From Chaenocephalus aceratus (taxonomy: Eukaryota; Chordata; Actinopteri; Perciformes; Channichthyidae): DNA of 64,000 nt. The stretch is taken from contig CM043792.1 of NCBI GenBank assembly GCA_023974075.1, positions 8,468,456 through 8,532,455 on the forward strand. Reading direction: 5' to 3'. The notes under the pieces were generated by a model. It searched no databases, had not been told where the DNA came from, and saw nothing but the letters and a program-made list of their open reading frames with translations. Below are positions 43,060 to 56,060 of this stretch, one piece after another (positions within the stretch are counted from its first letter, which is position 1; the number at the start of each line of letters is the position of its first letter). Made by a program: the position numbers and the translations under genes.

Positions 43060-44165
43060 TTTGTCCTTTGATCTCAGTACTGCTGCCACACTGTACGTTT
43101 GCACACAGTGCAGGTGCATGACCACTTACCGTCCCACCTGATGTGAGGTTAGCAGGACAATGAAGCTAACCCTCTGCAGGATATCTTTACTCTACCAGGA
43201 AGTAGCACCAACCTCTGTCTGCAGCCCTACCCCCCCCCCCCCCCCCTGCAGCAACCCCCTCCCCATTCCTGAAAGTCAACAATAAACTACGTTTCCAGTA
43301 AGCCGGATACCTCCCGAAGGCCTGCTCATCCCCATGGAGACCACTACGAGGGTCCGCAGGCCTGCGTCAAACCCGGCCAGGGGAGGTGGGAGCAGCTATG
43401 GAGAACTCACATATAAGTAAATATATATACAAGTAGTAGTAGAATAATGCTGCTGCAGCTGATCTATAGTCTGGAGTCCTCACTAACACTAAGAAAGTGG
43501 ATCACTCCAGCTCTGAGGTCTTTACTCTGACTTCCTTTCTGCCAAATAAAATACTTGTTACTTCAGAAATGTTGATTATCTTAAAACACTAAAGGGTTAA
43601 GGGCCATGATATGTTTCCTACCTTCTGCTACATTACGAACCATGTAGCTCAAATGTCCCTCTTCCTTATAACCACTGATATCAGGTAGCATAAAGAGGAA
43701 AGACTCAAGAAGGTACAAGTACCTTAAATGTACCTTGAGTAAATGTACTTAAAACACTGGAAGAGAAGGACAGTTATATTTCCCCAGGATGGATCAGAAA
43801 GATCTCCTCAAAGCGTCTCTGCATGGACATAAAGAGGATTCTTGGCCGGTGAGTATTTGCGAGGAGAACCAGGACTGGTGTAATATATTTTACGGTCTCC
43901 GTGTCCCCCTCTTTTGTGGGCCGTGACGTCAGTGTTCCCCTCAGTGACACAGTAGCTTTGTTTTGGAGTCTCCACATCTCATTCACGGCCGCTTAGCTCA
44001 GAGTCCGGGGTCTGCGCAGTCAGCGGCCTTTCAGCATCCCGACTCCTTAATCCTCCAGATTTTTAAGGCCTTGAATAAGCAGCCGTTTGTGTGCTAGGTT
44101 TAGGGGCGGCGGAGTGCTTCTTGTTACGCCCAGGCCTAGGGGAACCTCGGCGCAGCACAAAATAG
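43060..44165. other. GC-richer intergenic patch, no assigned gene
   Basis: Contains a poly-C run (43230-43246) and a short plus-strand frame from ATG 43362, beginning METTTRVRRPASNPARGGG, that runs to TAA with a possible donor AA/GTAAAT just before. It also has a full CRE palindrome TGACGTCA at 43923-43930. None is enough to call a gene. Confidence 0.35.
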
Positions 44166-44281
44166 CCCTCTCCCCACTCTTCCCACTCTCCCCACTCTTC
44201 CCACTCTTCCCACTCTCCCCACTCTCCCCACTCTCCCCACTCTCCCCACTCTTCCCACTCTCCCCACTCTTCCCACTCCCA
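44166..44281. repeat. 10-bp minisatellite CCCACTCTYC
   Basis: About eleven tandem copies alternating CCCACTCTTC and CCCACTCTCC. Confidence 0.95.
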
Positions 44282-44879
44282 ATAAATGGTCAATGACACA
44301 GGAAAATGCGTCTGGTCATTTTAATGACCTGTTTAACGGGAAATGTCGACTTGCAAAACAATTGCTGAGGACAGAGAGGAGACGATTGCTGGCAAGGTCA
44401 TGGTGAAAGGTGACACTGCTCACATTCGGAGTTGGAACACAAACAACAATATGAGTTTCTTCTGTGTTCTTCGTATATGATTTTAAACTGAACATTTTTG
44501 AGATTTAAATGTGTTGTTTTCAGCTCACATTTCCTGACATTTTAGAGACAAGGTTTGGTAAGATAATAAACGGGCCTGTTGGCCCCGTCCTCCGGTACGT
44601 GGCCAACAGGTGCAGCCGCTTTGAAACGGGTCAGAACTCTTACATTCGGAGAAACACGCTGCCGTTTCACAGTTTGACACAAATGTGCCAAAACTAATGA
44701 AAGGAAGAAACATCTTCTCCAACTTCACAACACATGCAAAGCATTTAGAAAACATTCACTAACTTGACGAAACATGTGCAGCATTTACTAAAAGCACCGC
44801 GTAAACAAAAGAGATTTGCGTGCGTGCACCTGTCAGCCACCGTACTCAGGGTGGGCCCCAGGTGAGAGACCCTGTTTCA

Positions 44880-45140
44880 GGGAACTGCTCAAATGTCCTA
44901 TGGAAGTTACAAATAGACACAAAGTGATCACAAATAGACCAAAACTAAATATAACAAAAACACATAATATAATCACAAAGCCACCCAAATGTGAATTAGG
45001 AAAACCAAGAGACACTGAATGTTTAAAAAAAGATGCTAAATAACAAAAAAGGGAAACAAAAAGACCAAAAAGACACACACGACAACCAAAAGAGAAAAGA
45101 ACACAAACGGATGTAAGACCTACAAAAAATTGAAATACAA
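44880..45140. repeat. degenerate ACAAA-type tandem field
   Basis: Same style as 36.6-37.0 kb: repeated CACAAATAGAC, AAAGACCAAAAAGACAC and similar words. Confidence 0.55.
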
Positions 45141-45216
45141 AAAATTGAAAATGAAGAAAGTATCTATATATAAATAATAACACAAATAGGAACCAAATAT
45201 AAAAAACAATATATAT

Positions 45217-45264
45217 AACTTCTCTACATGTATACATATATATATGTATACATGTAGAGAAGTT
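45217..45264. repeat. perfect 48-bp palindrome
   Basis: 24-bp arms with no spacer, from AACTTCTCTACATGTATACA to its exact complement, centred on an alternating TA core. Confidence 0.97.
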
Positions 45265-45279
45265 AAAGTTTAGATGTGG

Positions 45280-46640
45280 ACATTGGAGGTCAAAGCCATC
45301 CAGATGATCTCCACCTCTCCTCCTCAGCGACGCGTCACATCCTGTGAGATCTGAGGGTTTGGGTTGTTTGCACACAGACGTGGAGGGCTGGAAATAAAAG
45401 TGAATCCATTAGCAAACAAAGCCCCAGTGAAGCGGCTTCACACTCACTAATCTGCTCAATCTGTTGTCGTGCGTCCTCAATGAGCAGCCCCCCCCCCCCT
45501 CATCCACGTCCTCCTCCTGGTTTAGATGTCTGAGGTAAGAGAACCGCAGCACAGACAGTTTCCATAGTCATATACTAACAGGGCCTAAAGATGCTCAGTG
45601 AAATGATTACACGAGACAAAGTCAAGCAGGACCACATTCAAAGGATTCACTCATTATTAAAAGCCATTGTTACCAACAACTTTGTGCTGGTGGTTGACAC
45701 TTGATTAATTGATCATTAGTTAAAATGTACCTTTAAATAGTATTAACTATTTGCATTATTTATTTTCCTTGTTGCAGTTGTGCTGGTGTACATTTCTTTC
45801 TATTGTATCTGTTTCTGCGTGTGTGCTGCAACACCTGCTTCCCTATGGACATTCCATTCATGGGATTTAAATGTTTTTTTGATTTGACCTTAGTTCATCT
45901 TTTTTTCCTAATTCTTAAATATGTGTCATTCTTTTATGTTATGTTATTAATTGTATCTTTTCATTATTTATCTTCATTTTAATTGACCTTAATCTATAAT
46001 AATAATAATAATGCTTTTATTTTATCTCTTAATCTTATTTTATAATCTTGTAATTGTATTTAATGTTAATCATATTTTATTTTAATTTAAATGTCATGTT
46101 TTATTATATTTCCTTTCTTTTTTAATTGTATCTTAATCTAATCTTATTTTTTCTCGATTTTATTTCATTAAATGTCATTTATTTAATTTATTTGAATTTC
46201 CTTCATCATAAAAATCCAAGTAATTAATGTATATTAGTCAGATAATTAAAGTTGATGTGCCTTCATGTTCAGTCTGCAGCAGCATGTATTATTGTTCTAG
46301 AAAGCTCTGGATCTCCTGGAAGGGAAGTTTACAAGAAGTAAAGGGGGAAGAGGATAGAGGAGGGGGGGAGTATCTCCTTCTTCTCCTTTCCCTTTCTTCA
46401 CCTCACATCCTCCCCCCATCACCCCTCCACCCTCAGCAGCTCAGGCCTGTTTGCATTCCTCTCAGTTAATAAGTGTTTGTCTGATCCCTGGCGGGGGGTG
46501 TAAAGATCACCCCACACAAACACCTCCTCCTCCCACCTGACTCACCCAGCTGTAAAGACAACAGGAGTGATGCTGTGAGGAACAGAGGGGGAGGAGGGGG
46601 GAAGGCGTCATACACGCTGCTCAGCCATTAACTTTATAAC
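45280..46640. other. no gene seen
   Basis: A TAAT/TTAT-rich stretch (45900-46200) lies between two GC-richer patches (45.45 kb and 46.4-46.6 kb). No splice-supported exon. Confidence 0.5.
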
Positions 46641-46793
46641 AACCAGCAGGCTGCAACATTACATTCAGTACTGTGGACAATCCCACAGGAGCAATTTGGG
46701 GTGAAGTGTCTCGCCCAGGGACACAACGACATGCTGACTGCAGAGGGACTCGAACTTGCTATCCCCTGACTAACCACTGAGCCACAGCCTCCT
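46641..46793 (-). mobile_element. tRNA-derived SINE
   Basis: Read on the minus strand from 46793 it has a polymerase III box A (TGGCTCAGTGG) and box B (AGTTCGAGTCC) about 20 bases apart, then a body with GAGACACTTCACCCCAAATT. This is the structure of a tRNA-headed fish SINE. Confidence 0.8.
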
Positions 46794-46799
46794 ACATGC

Positions 46800-49700
46800 A
46801 GGGTAAACACACGGCTGAAATCCATGTAAAGGCAACATCTAAAACAAACAGGTGTATAATGAAATAGATCATTTCAACAAGAGTTAGCGCGAGAGGATGC
46901 CATGTTTGCAGAACAAGCCCACATTTAATAAGATCATGCCTCATATGCATATTTAAACATAACATGTCAGAACACTTATAATACAAAAAATAAGTGTCCT
47001 GATGTTAGTAGTCATCTGGGGAAGTTTTGTGGTGGCCTCTTTAGGTTACATCTTTTAAACAAATATTACAATACATATCTTTAAAGGCCGTTTTCTCCAG
47101 TGACTTTTCTCTCTCTCAGCAAATCTCCACTTCAGTAGCACTTACATACAGCAACAGTTCCATTCCAATCTATATTCCGAAGCTGAGAGGGGTTTGTTCA
47201 CATAGCACTTAGAGCCTGATTACAAAGAGATATCCAAAATCCAAGAGGTAAACAACTTTCACCCTAACATGTGAACAATGTGTATATCTAGACATTTCAC
47301 CCTGTTCACTTGTATCGCAAAGGAAAAGCCATAACTAGCATTTTACATAAATAACAATAGCCATGGTCTCCTTGTGTTAAAGTTAAAACCTTCCGTCAGC
47401 TTAAAGTGTCTGTTGGCTGCGGCGTCACTTTCCTCACGTCAAGTCAATCATTCCTCAAGTAAACAGGTTATTAGATCACATATTAAACCCAAACTAAGTC
47501 TCTGGCGTGGTTTTTTATCCTGATTTCGGCGAAAGATCAGGGAAATGTCATAGCCTTTTCATTTGCAGGACTTTACTGGCTACTAAGGCCCCTTTATAGT
47601 GAGCAAACTATGTTTTTCTTTCACAGATTTTGAACACCAAAAATGATGGCTATTACATTTTTAGTAGTAACATTTATTAGGATCACCTATGGAGACTGTT
47701 ACTCACATTACCGGACAACATAATAGCAACACACAACAAGGAACATGATGTCAAGTCAGGGTTTTTTCCCTGGATAGGTGAAATGCAGTCGAGGACGAGG
47801 GAGGGCTCCTCAAACAGAAGCTGGAGCGGTGATAAAACACGGCTCCATATGAAATCAAAGGTTGCCATTGAACAGTCCTGCTGCAGCACACTGATAGCAG
47901 AGAGAGAAAAGAGCAGGCCAAAAGACGGATGGACGGATGGACTTTATTGCATTTGTTAAGTAAAACTAAAAACGTATAGTAAATACATACATATCAACAT
48001 TAGAAATAGTTTCTATTGGATACACAATATCAATTATAAAGAAACAAGTTGGAGCACACAATATAACTCTAAAATACAAACATAGGATGGATTCTACAAA
48101 CATTACACAAGTGGGCAAAGAAAAAAGCTCAAATGTAAATGTTAAAACATCCCGACTGAGCTGGTTGTGGGAAATGGAATCTTACTGGAAGCCGCCTCTC
48201 CCGCGTCCACTCCCATCAGCTCATTCTGCTGACGCACTGAAACACAACAGAGTCTTTGCTGGGGGTGTGAGGGCCGTGCCGAGCAGTGGGGGGGGTCCGG
48301 GCCCCGCACCAGGTCTGACGGGGCGTGCCTGCACGGTGCCTTTTGTGGCCGGCGTCGCCCCGGCAGCTCACCTATTGAGGGGAGAGTCTAAGATATGTAA
48401 AGCAGCAGTTGGAAGAAACAAAGACATAAAGAAATCAAATGAAAGTTTGGGAAGGAGTTAGCGCAGAAAGTGCCCTCTGTGCTAAATGCTTATGCTCTGG
48501 GCCGAGCTGATGGGCGCTGAAACACGGAACAAGAAAGGAGTGATTAAAGAGACGCAGAGGTATTTTTCCTTTTCTCATTGAGCTGGTCCAAGTCCTGCAG
48601 CAGGCGGCGGGGTGAGGCCCCCCCGCCCCACAGCATTCAGAGGCAGGCCTGGGCATGCCCGGACGTCAAGGTCAAACTGTGGCCGTCAAGAACGCACACA
48701 GGGATCAGCCTCCCCCCTCAGCCTCCCCCTCCCCCCTCCCCCCACCACCACCGCCGCACCCAGCTGCATGCACGGCTCTGTTTGTTTGTTCAGTGGATTC
48801 CCTCCTTTTGCATCAGCATCCCGCCTCTTTGGAGCAGCATCCCGCTTCTTTGGAGCAGCACACGCCGGTATCAGGTGACCTTTTCTGTTAGTGATGTGCA
48901 AGAATGAACAAACGTATATTTTTCAATTCAATCTTTTTGAACACATTTTTTTTAAACAATTGTTTTTAGTGTCCAGCATGTACCGACTTCTCCCATCTTA
49001 TTTGCTGTACTGGCTACTACTGAGAATATTCTCCTCAGATAGTCCCATTTCAGGGGTTGGGAAGTTTCATGAGCTGTAAGTCATAATGAGGAAAGTTTAA
49101 AGTATGTATGTGACGGGCTCATGGATCAGATGAGCCAAGAATACATTTGTCCAACACCACTTGAATGCAGCACAAACACCCTTTAGATCATTGTTCAGTG
49201 ACATCTATGTGACAGCGTATCGATTACCCTACCTATAAATGGGATGCTAAATAAAGCATACTGATGAATATTTAATTATTTAAATGAATTCATGATGACT
49301 GTTATTGTATAAGGGAAGTTTTAAGGGAGCACGAACGTGTGGCCTATAACAGACCAAGGATTAACTGACGCCATTTCATGACAAAATAAGGGCTCAATCA
49401 ATTCTAAAGGCTTGATTCATTGACACGAACCAACTTAAATTGATACTGTGAAAATAGTTGGTTGCCCATGCCTACCACCCGGTTGATTTCGTGATTTCGT
49501 AAAAACAAAAATGTATTTGTTCTTCTTTTGCACATCTCTACTCCCAGCAGCACCATGTGGCTGTCAGTGTCAGAATGTCACCTTATATATCGACCATCAA
49601 TATACAGTATGTTACTCTAATATATGTGGATTGAGATTTTAAAGAGCCATGTCATTGCCTTGTCATCGCATGAGAAGCATCTGAAGCACACAATGCACAT

Positions 49701-52200
49701 ATCTGGTGTGAAATGTCGCTGACGTCGCAGTGTAAGCTGAGAGTATGTTTGGTAACTGACTCGAGTGTTTAGACCACATTGTTCTGTCCCTGCAGTGAGT
49801 CACTAACCTTTAAGTTACCTGGGGAGCAAAACACTGCAGACGACAACAACAAGCAGGAAAAACATCCGACATATTAAAAGCAACTTTAACGACATTCAAG
49901 TTTTAGTTGAAGTTCCTCAAGGGTGAGCTGCTACACAAGTGGCACCATTTACAAGCCTGTCTGTTAAATATGTTTATATATACGTATAGGTATATGTATA
50001 TGAAGTTGATATACTACTAACAGAAGTAGTGTTGATGCACTTCATGTATAGGTGCTTTGTACTTTGTTTTAATATATGCTTTATGAATCTTACTCACTTA
50101 TGTAAGCTATTCATGAAAAGTAGTTCAAAAAAGAAAAAAGAACAAATTGACATTGAAATTCTGATGAAATAATAGAATTAGAAAAAGTTCAATTCTAAAT
50201 GGACTTATTACTGGTTATAAATAATTCAAAGAAAATTAAAATACCACACCATTTTTTGCTATCACATATTTAGACCTTTTGACCATCTTAAGCATGAGTC
50301 TGTCGTCCTTCCCTCTGCTTGCATAGCTCACATGCAAACACTTGGGGTCAAAGAGGTCAAATTACAATAAACAAGCAACAGTGACCTAAAAAGAAAAAAC
50401 AATTCCTTTCCTTTTATTGACCAAAAATGTATCGCAGGGTCAGTAGGTGACTTGAGACATTGAGAAGAGTAATCCTTTTCAACAATAGGTCATTAACATC
50501 CGCCTCCATATTGACCAAAATAAACGATGAATTATAATAATATTCCAAACTTTTTTAGGTTTAGAAATAGTATGGAATGTTCATTATATCTAAAGTTACA
50601 ATACAAATTGTCATATTGTGTTTCAAACAAAAAAGCATGCTACTTTAACGCCTTTTGGTGTCACGTCCTGGCATTTAGGATTTGCACCACTTAAAACCCC
50701 CGTTTCCATTCTCAACTTGTCACAAACAAACAAATTGCCAACGAGCTACGGGAAGGCGGTGGTACCCCCGTCATGGCATGCTTCCTGCTTGCTCTACGCA
50801 TGCGCCCCCCCTCGCCTAAACCAAACAGAGTATTTCTAGTAAGAGAAAGTGTCAAATGATACTTGTTGTGTTCGACAAGTGAAAGGGAACTCAGAAAATA
50901 ATTTCAGATTCAGTGGTCTCCTGTTAGTTAGTTCGATCCATTCCTGTCTACTATGTCGCTCTTTAAATACGTCCCGAGTATAGTGATAAACTTTCAAAAT
51001 GACTTGAGAAATTACGATATGATAAAACTGTATTATCCAATTATAGTGGACAAGGGGCATGCTGAACTCTCCTTCCCTGCTCTCTGTGGAAGTTTACTGG
51101 TCACTCCAGAACAGGCTTTGTCATGCCGCTCTCCTCCTGAAACACCTACAAAAGAGCGCCCCCCCCGCTCGGCGTAATGAATGAAGAGGCCCTCCCACTG
51201 TTTCCCTGGGTATTGTCTCCATGTTGTTACACCGAGTTTGTATTGCTCGCTAAGCCTGTGATGGATGTCGGATTACCCCTTGGCCTGTGTCTTCCTGACA
51301 AAGAAGGCATCAGCCTGCACTGCAACAGAGGACACACACAAACACACACAGGCAAACATGCAGACACACACAACCCAAACATACACCCACCATCACCCTG
51401 AAGATCCCGCATACAATGATCTACGAATCTCTGTCGTGACCCAGACACCCCGAACTCATCCACACATATGGCACTGACAGGATATGCATGTGATCTATAG
51501 ACAACTGTCATGTTTTACTGCATTTTAATAGACTTTGGCATGTAGATATATTGTATCAATCATATTTTTGTTAAGCATTTAGGAAATTATTAAATCTTCC
51601 TTTTCAAATGTTGTTCTTAGTTTGGGAACAACAAAACGCAAAACGTCCTGTGAATGGAGATTGTACAGTCCACATTTCAAAAGAGAAGATAAATAGGTAA
51701 GAATTTTAACAAAAATGGCTAAAAATATGCCATTGCCAAAAGCAGGCAAATTCTTATAAACAGAGACACAATTAAGCTAAATAAAATTATGAATCACCAT
51801 GATGAATGCAACCACAAAACCAAAGAAAGTGTCTGTAAATGCAGGAGGGAAAATGTCATGAAAAGTGAATGTTTAAATCAACCAGTTGATAGGATCTTTT
51901 AAGTGTATTGAAACCTGTTTAACCGACCACCAAAACTTTTTTTAAGTATTAGAAGTCCTTTCAGAGCAGAGTTTAAGCAAACAGAAAATAAACTATAAAA
52001 CTTAAGAGCTACTCAGATGTATTTTATGAAGTTGAGTTTTCATGATGAGATAAAATGCATTTTCACCTCCAAAGAAACACAAACTGTTGTCCACCTTTAT
52101 TATGACTGGGAATGTGTCTATTTACCTTCCTTTTGGGGCCAGATTACACCTTCTGAAAATATTCCCAAAACAAAAAGTTGGTTTTCGTCATATTTCTAGT
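46800..52200. other. gene-poor interval
   Basis: No recognised gene. A GC-richer block at 48170-48870 has minus-strand micro-frame MLWGGGASPRRLLQDLDQLN (48543-48635 region) and C-rich simple sequence. A plus-strand frame at 50953-51177 (MSLFKYVPSIVINFQNDLRN) is unrecognised. A LINE-like tail motif occurs near 47940 (GGATGGACTTTATTG). Confidence 0.45.
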
Positions 52201-52205
52201 CTAGT

Positions 52206-52715
52206 ATGGAGTCCCACAAGGTTCTATACTGGGTCCTCTCCCTTTATTTATTTAGATGCTCTTTAATGGTCACAAAACACAACCTCTTTTGTCACTGTTA
52301 TACTGATGACATTCCCATCTACCTGAAATATTTAGATCCTTTACTTCAAGTAAAAGTAATATACAACAATTTTTAAATAACCTGTTACAGTAATAGCTAT
52401 AACTATACCACTATATTAACGGATGAAGGATTTTAGTCATTGGATGTCTGAATCTTTAGTTTTCAGAGAAACAAGGGAGAAACACGTTGCATCTTAAAAC
52501 TGCTTTAAAAAGCTGACTGCAATGATGAACTCCCATAATCCCAAACTGCTTCCCCATGTCAACTAACTAGTTGGTATTTGTGTTAAATCTTCCATTGACG
52601 CTATTTCTTTCTTTATTTTTGCTTTCTCTTTTCTCATTTTTTTTCTCTTTTGTTCTATAAAGCACTCTAGATGAACTGTGTTAAGTGTAAAGTGATATAT
52701 AAATAAAGTGAAGCT
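52206..52715 (+). mobile_element. degraded LINE reverse-transcriptase fragment with 3' tail
   Basis: Translation in two frames gives GVPQGSILGPLP, then HNLFCHCYTDDIPIYLK. These are RT motifs around the catalytic Y-x-D-D (here YTDD). A tail ATATATAAATAAAGT at about 52694-52710 ends the copy. It is 5' truncated and frame-broken, L2/Rex-like in style. Confidence 0.75.
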
Positions 52716-52719
52716 ATCA

Positions 52720-55130
52720 TGCTGAAGAAAAAACTGACAGAAGGGGGCCAGTGGAGCCTCACTTTGGTAAGGTAAGCGAACTTAAAAAAAAAAAACAGCT
52801 CTGTAATAAAGCTGGGGCTCCTTCCAGGCCCTCTTTCTCCACCATCCCTCCACAGCCCTAATCAACCTCACAGCCTCCGTAAGACAACCCCCTCCCTACC
52901 CCAGCCCTACATGACAATAGCACCAGCAGTTACCCAGGAAACAGGTCTTTCATTAGCTGTGTGATAAAAAAGATGTATACCCGTCTCCTCTCCATCCACT
53001 TTTTCCACATCTTGTTTTTTTCTGAAAGATCCTGCAGATAAGCTTCATCTCTCAAGGGCTCACAAACATTACTTTCTTTTCTAAGACTTCCTCCACAAGA
53101 ATACCAGTTAAGTCGTGGGGCAACGGAAACAGACAGGTCCAGACTACTGAGAAATTATATTTTCATGAGTTTCAGACCTCCCAGTGCCAGTGTCTTTGAA
53201 TGATCTGTCTGGACTTTAACACAATATGCTATTCTCGCTCTCCTTCACTCTGTGAGTCACATGCTAACAAGAACTATATTAACATGCACATAGACATTCC
53301 ACTTAAAGACCAAATGGGGAAATATTCAACATTTGATAATGGTCATGGATTATTTGGGATTATTCCATATTTATTCCTTATGTAGTTTAATCTGAAAAAG
53401 AAATGCCGATATTATTCTGTTTTTTGGAGCATTCTTTGGACATGTTTACATCACATTCACAATATACTGTACAGTATATCGCAATCATGGTTTTTATTTG
53501 AGTTTGCAACACACAGCCTCTTGCCTGTTTAGGGTCAGCTCTGTATGTTGGATACAAAACAAACTGGCCAACAGTTTGCAAACCTTGGGTTGAGAAGCAC
53601 GTTTAAAGAAAGAAAAATGAGAAACAAACTTACTTTAGCAAACATTAGTAAAACCAAGGATATCAACGGGTTTCTGAATATGCTCTCATAACACACAGCC
53701 TATCTTCTCTAGAAGGGGGTTGAAGGAGTGATAAAGTAGGCTGTGTTTGCATGGTCATAGGAGCACAGTTGTAAAACTTAAACATTTGTTATTCATATCC
53801 TATTTTAATTCCTATTCGGAACTATGACAAGGGGACATACTACAGTAACTGTAGTGTAATGTAATATAATGTAGTTTTGTGAAGCCATGTGAACACCTAA
53901 CTGAGGAATTGTGAACATTTTGATCCATTTACTTACCGCGCATACCAGATTATTTATGGCAAACGTCTTTTACGTCCTAGTTAAAACAAACGCTTCAAAT
54001 AAAAGTTGTTATATCAATCCATTTTAGGAAAAAAACTGTGCATTGGTGGCATAGAAAATCAAACAAATTACAAAATAGGGATACAAGAGGGCAAACTATT
54101 AGTATCTTCTTGCCTCTTTTAGGCTGAACCTGACCATCTTCCCTGGTGTGGGCGTTTAGCACTTTCAGTTTGCAGCGTTTCTGGGTTGGAACAAGCGCTA
54201 AGGGTTAGCATTTCACCAGGAGGCTCTTCTTACCTGCAGCCATCAGCGAGGCCAGGGAATAATACCTGCATCGGGTTACCTTGGGCCTCTCATCTAACCA
54301 GCCTGCCACATTATAATTATGAGCCCTGCAGTCCAGCTGGAGCGCTAGGCCCAGCAGGTAATAGCTGTCCAGGGGGGAGGAAGGGGAAACGTCAGCTCTC
54401 CTTTCCAGGAAAAAAGCGCTTGGGCTTGGGCATGAACATGCAGGATCCTGCTCTTCCAGCAGCGTGTTGGGTGTCCATCATACAGAGGTGTAGCGTTACA
54501 GCACTTTATTCTCAGTCGTCATTGCCTCATCAAAGAGAGACGCGCTTAGTGACAGTCAGAGAGCCTGTCTGTTCACGACCTCCGGGGGGGACGCAGGCTT
54601 CTTATATTCTGTGGATTTGCATTTGACTACTGGCCACTATTCGTTTGACTCTCTGAACGCGAGCCACCTTGCCAATCTTCAGCGGGGTCAGAGAGAGATG
54701 GTGTGGTCTACAGCGGGGCAGACAGGCAGTGATATATGGGGCCGTGGGACACTTGTCCCCGTTAGACCCCACACCAACCCAAAGAAGGACCACAGATCTA
54801 AGTGAACAAGAGTCTGACTGAGCACAGACAAAGTCCTGAAAGAGAAACCCAGCCACCCCCTGCTACTATTACCCATCCACTGTCTGATCACAGCAAGGGC
54901 CCGAAAGAGATGAGCAGGAAAAGACCAGCATAAATCTCACGTACAGGCACACTAAAGCAAAGGGAGGCTGGAGGGGGAGGGTCAAAGCAGAAGAAAACAA
55001 GTCTACAACCATACAAGCAGCTCACAATGATAAAGTCAACATGCTGATGTACAGTGGGTAAAATGTTCGCTGTTACCAGTAAACATGGCTAACACAGGGC
55101 ATTGTCATTAGTTCTGCAGGTATACGATCA
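52720..55130. other. no gene; possible conserved non-coding block at 54.2-54.7 kb
   Basis: Mostly AT-rich. The block 54200-54700 is GC-balanced, complex, has no repeat character and includes ACATTATAATTATGAGC. It resembles a regulatory element but has no direct support. Confidence 0.35.
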
Positions 55131-56060
55131 TACACCAAAGTATTGCAAACATTTTATGTTTACCTGATGATGTCATTAGATTCAACCAAATCTAATGATG
55201 GAGAAGAATTAAATAACATCCTCTGGGATCGCTGCAAAAGTTTGACCAATCTATCACGTTAAAAAATAGACATTTCCCTAAACAGATAAACAAGTAAAGT
55301 CAAAGAATCTTAACGTTATTTGACTTTATCATCTGGGAAACATGAATATCTCAACTACATTTCATAGCAATCCATCCAACAGTTGTTGGGATTTTTTCAA
55401 TAAAATACAAACCATTTCGATCTTATTATGATCAATTGATCCTCTGGGGAACATGCATCTATGTGAATATAAAATCACCAAAGTCGTTACCGTCTCTGGG
55501 GATCAAGAACGTTTTGACAACATTTCCTGGACCTCGTAGTTAGATATTTTATAATATTTTACTCCAGTCACAAATATCAACTTCATAATTATCATTATAA
55601 GAAAAGTCAGATGATAATCAAAGTCAGAAGGATTGAACCTCTGGGGAACATGATAAATAAACGTTTACTTATCCATCAAGTAGATATTTTATTGAAAAAA
55701 GCCTGTTAGAGCAAGTCAGACATTATCTGAAGTCAGTATTTAGTAGGATTCATTGATGGAATAAATGATCAAGTTACTCCATGAAAAGTCAGTAAGATGT
55801 ATCCTCCAGGGAACAGGAATGTCTTTTATCCAATAGTTGAGAAAAAATAAAAAATAATCTTTCTCTGTAAACCATTCAGTAGATGTTGAGATGTTTCAGT
55901 GAATACATTAAAAGTGGATGGTGGTGCTACATGAAAGCTCATAGGACCCCCTAAAGCAGTAAGGTTCATCCTCTGGGGATCACAAATGGTTTTTTGAAAT
56001 CTCTTGATAATCCATGTGATTGTTGATGATAAATGATAGCCTGAGGAAAACCAAGTCAAA
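55131..56060. repeat. degenerate tandem field built on TCCTCTGGGGAACATGAA
   Basis: About seven degenerate copies of a unit of roughly 110-150 bases. Each has a CCTCTGGGGAACATG-like word, then ATCCATCNAGTAGATGTTGAG-like and AAAGTCAGTAGGATT-like words. Confidence 0.7.

Noticed and set aside
44063..44299. Frame rich in EEWGEWGEW
   Set aside because: Translation of the 10-bp CCCACTCTYC minisatellite.
44833..45375. 180-codon minus-strand frame rich in Phe, Leu and Val
   Set aside because: Runs through a degenerate ACAAA tandem field and a palindrome; hydrophobicity is a by-product of T-rich codons and no family is recognised.
46745..46793. A functional tRNA gene
   Set aside because: Box A and box B are present, but no cloverleaf with acceptor pairing was found; the body and context fit a SINE.
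54186..54626. 146-codon plus-strand frame
   Set aside because: No recognisable domain, codon pattern or splice context; kept only as a possible non-coding element.
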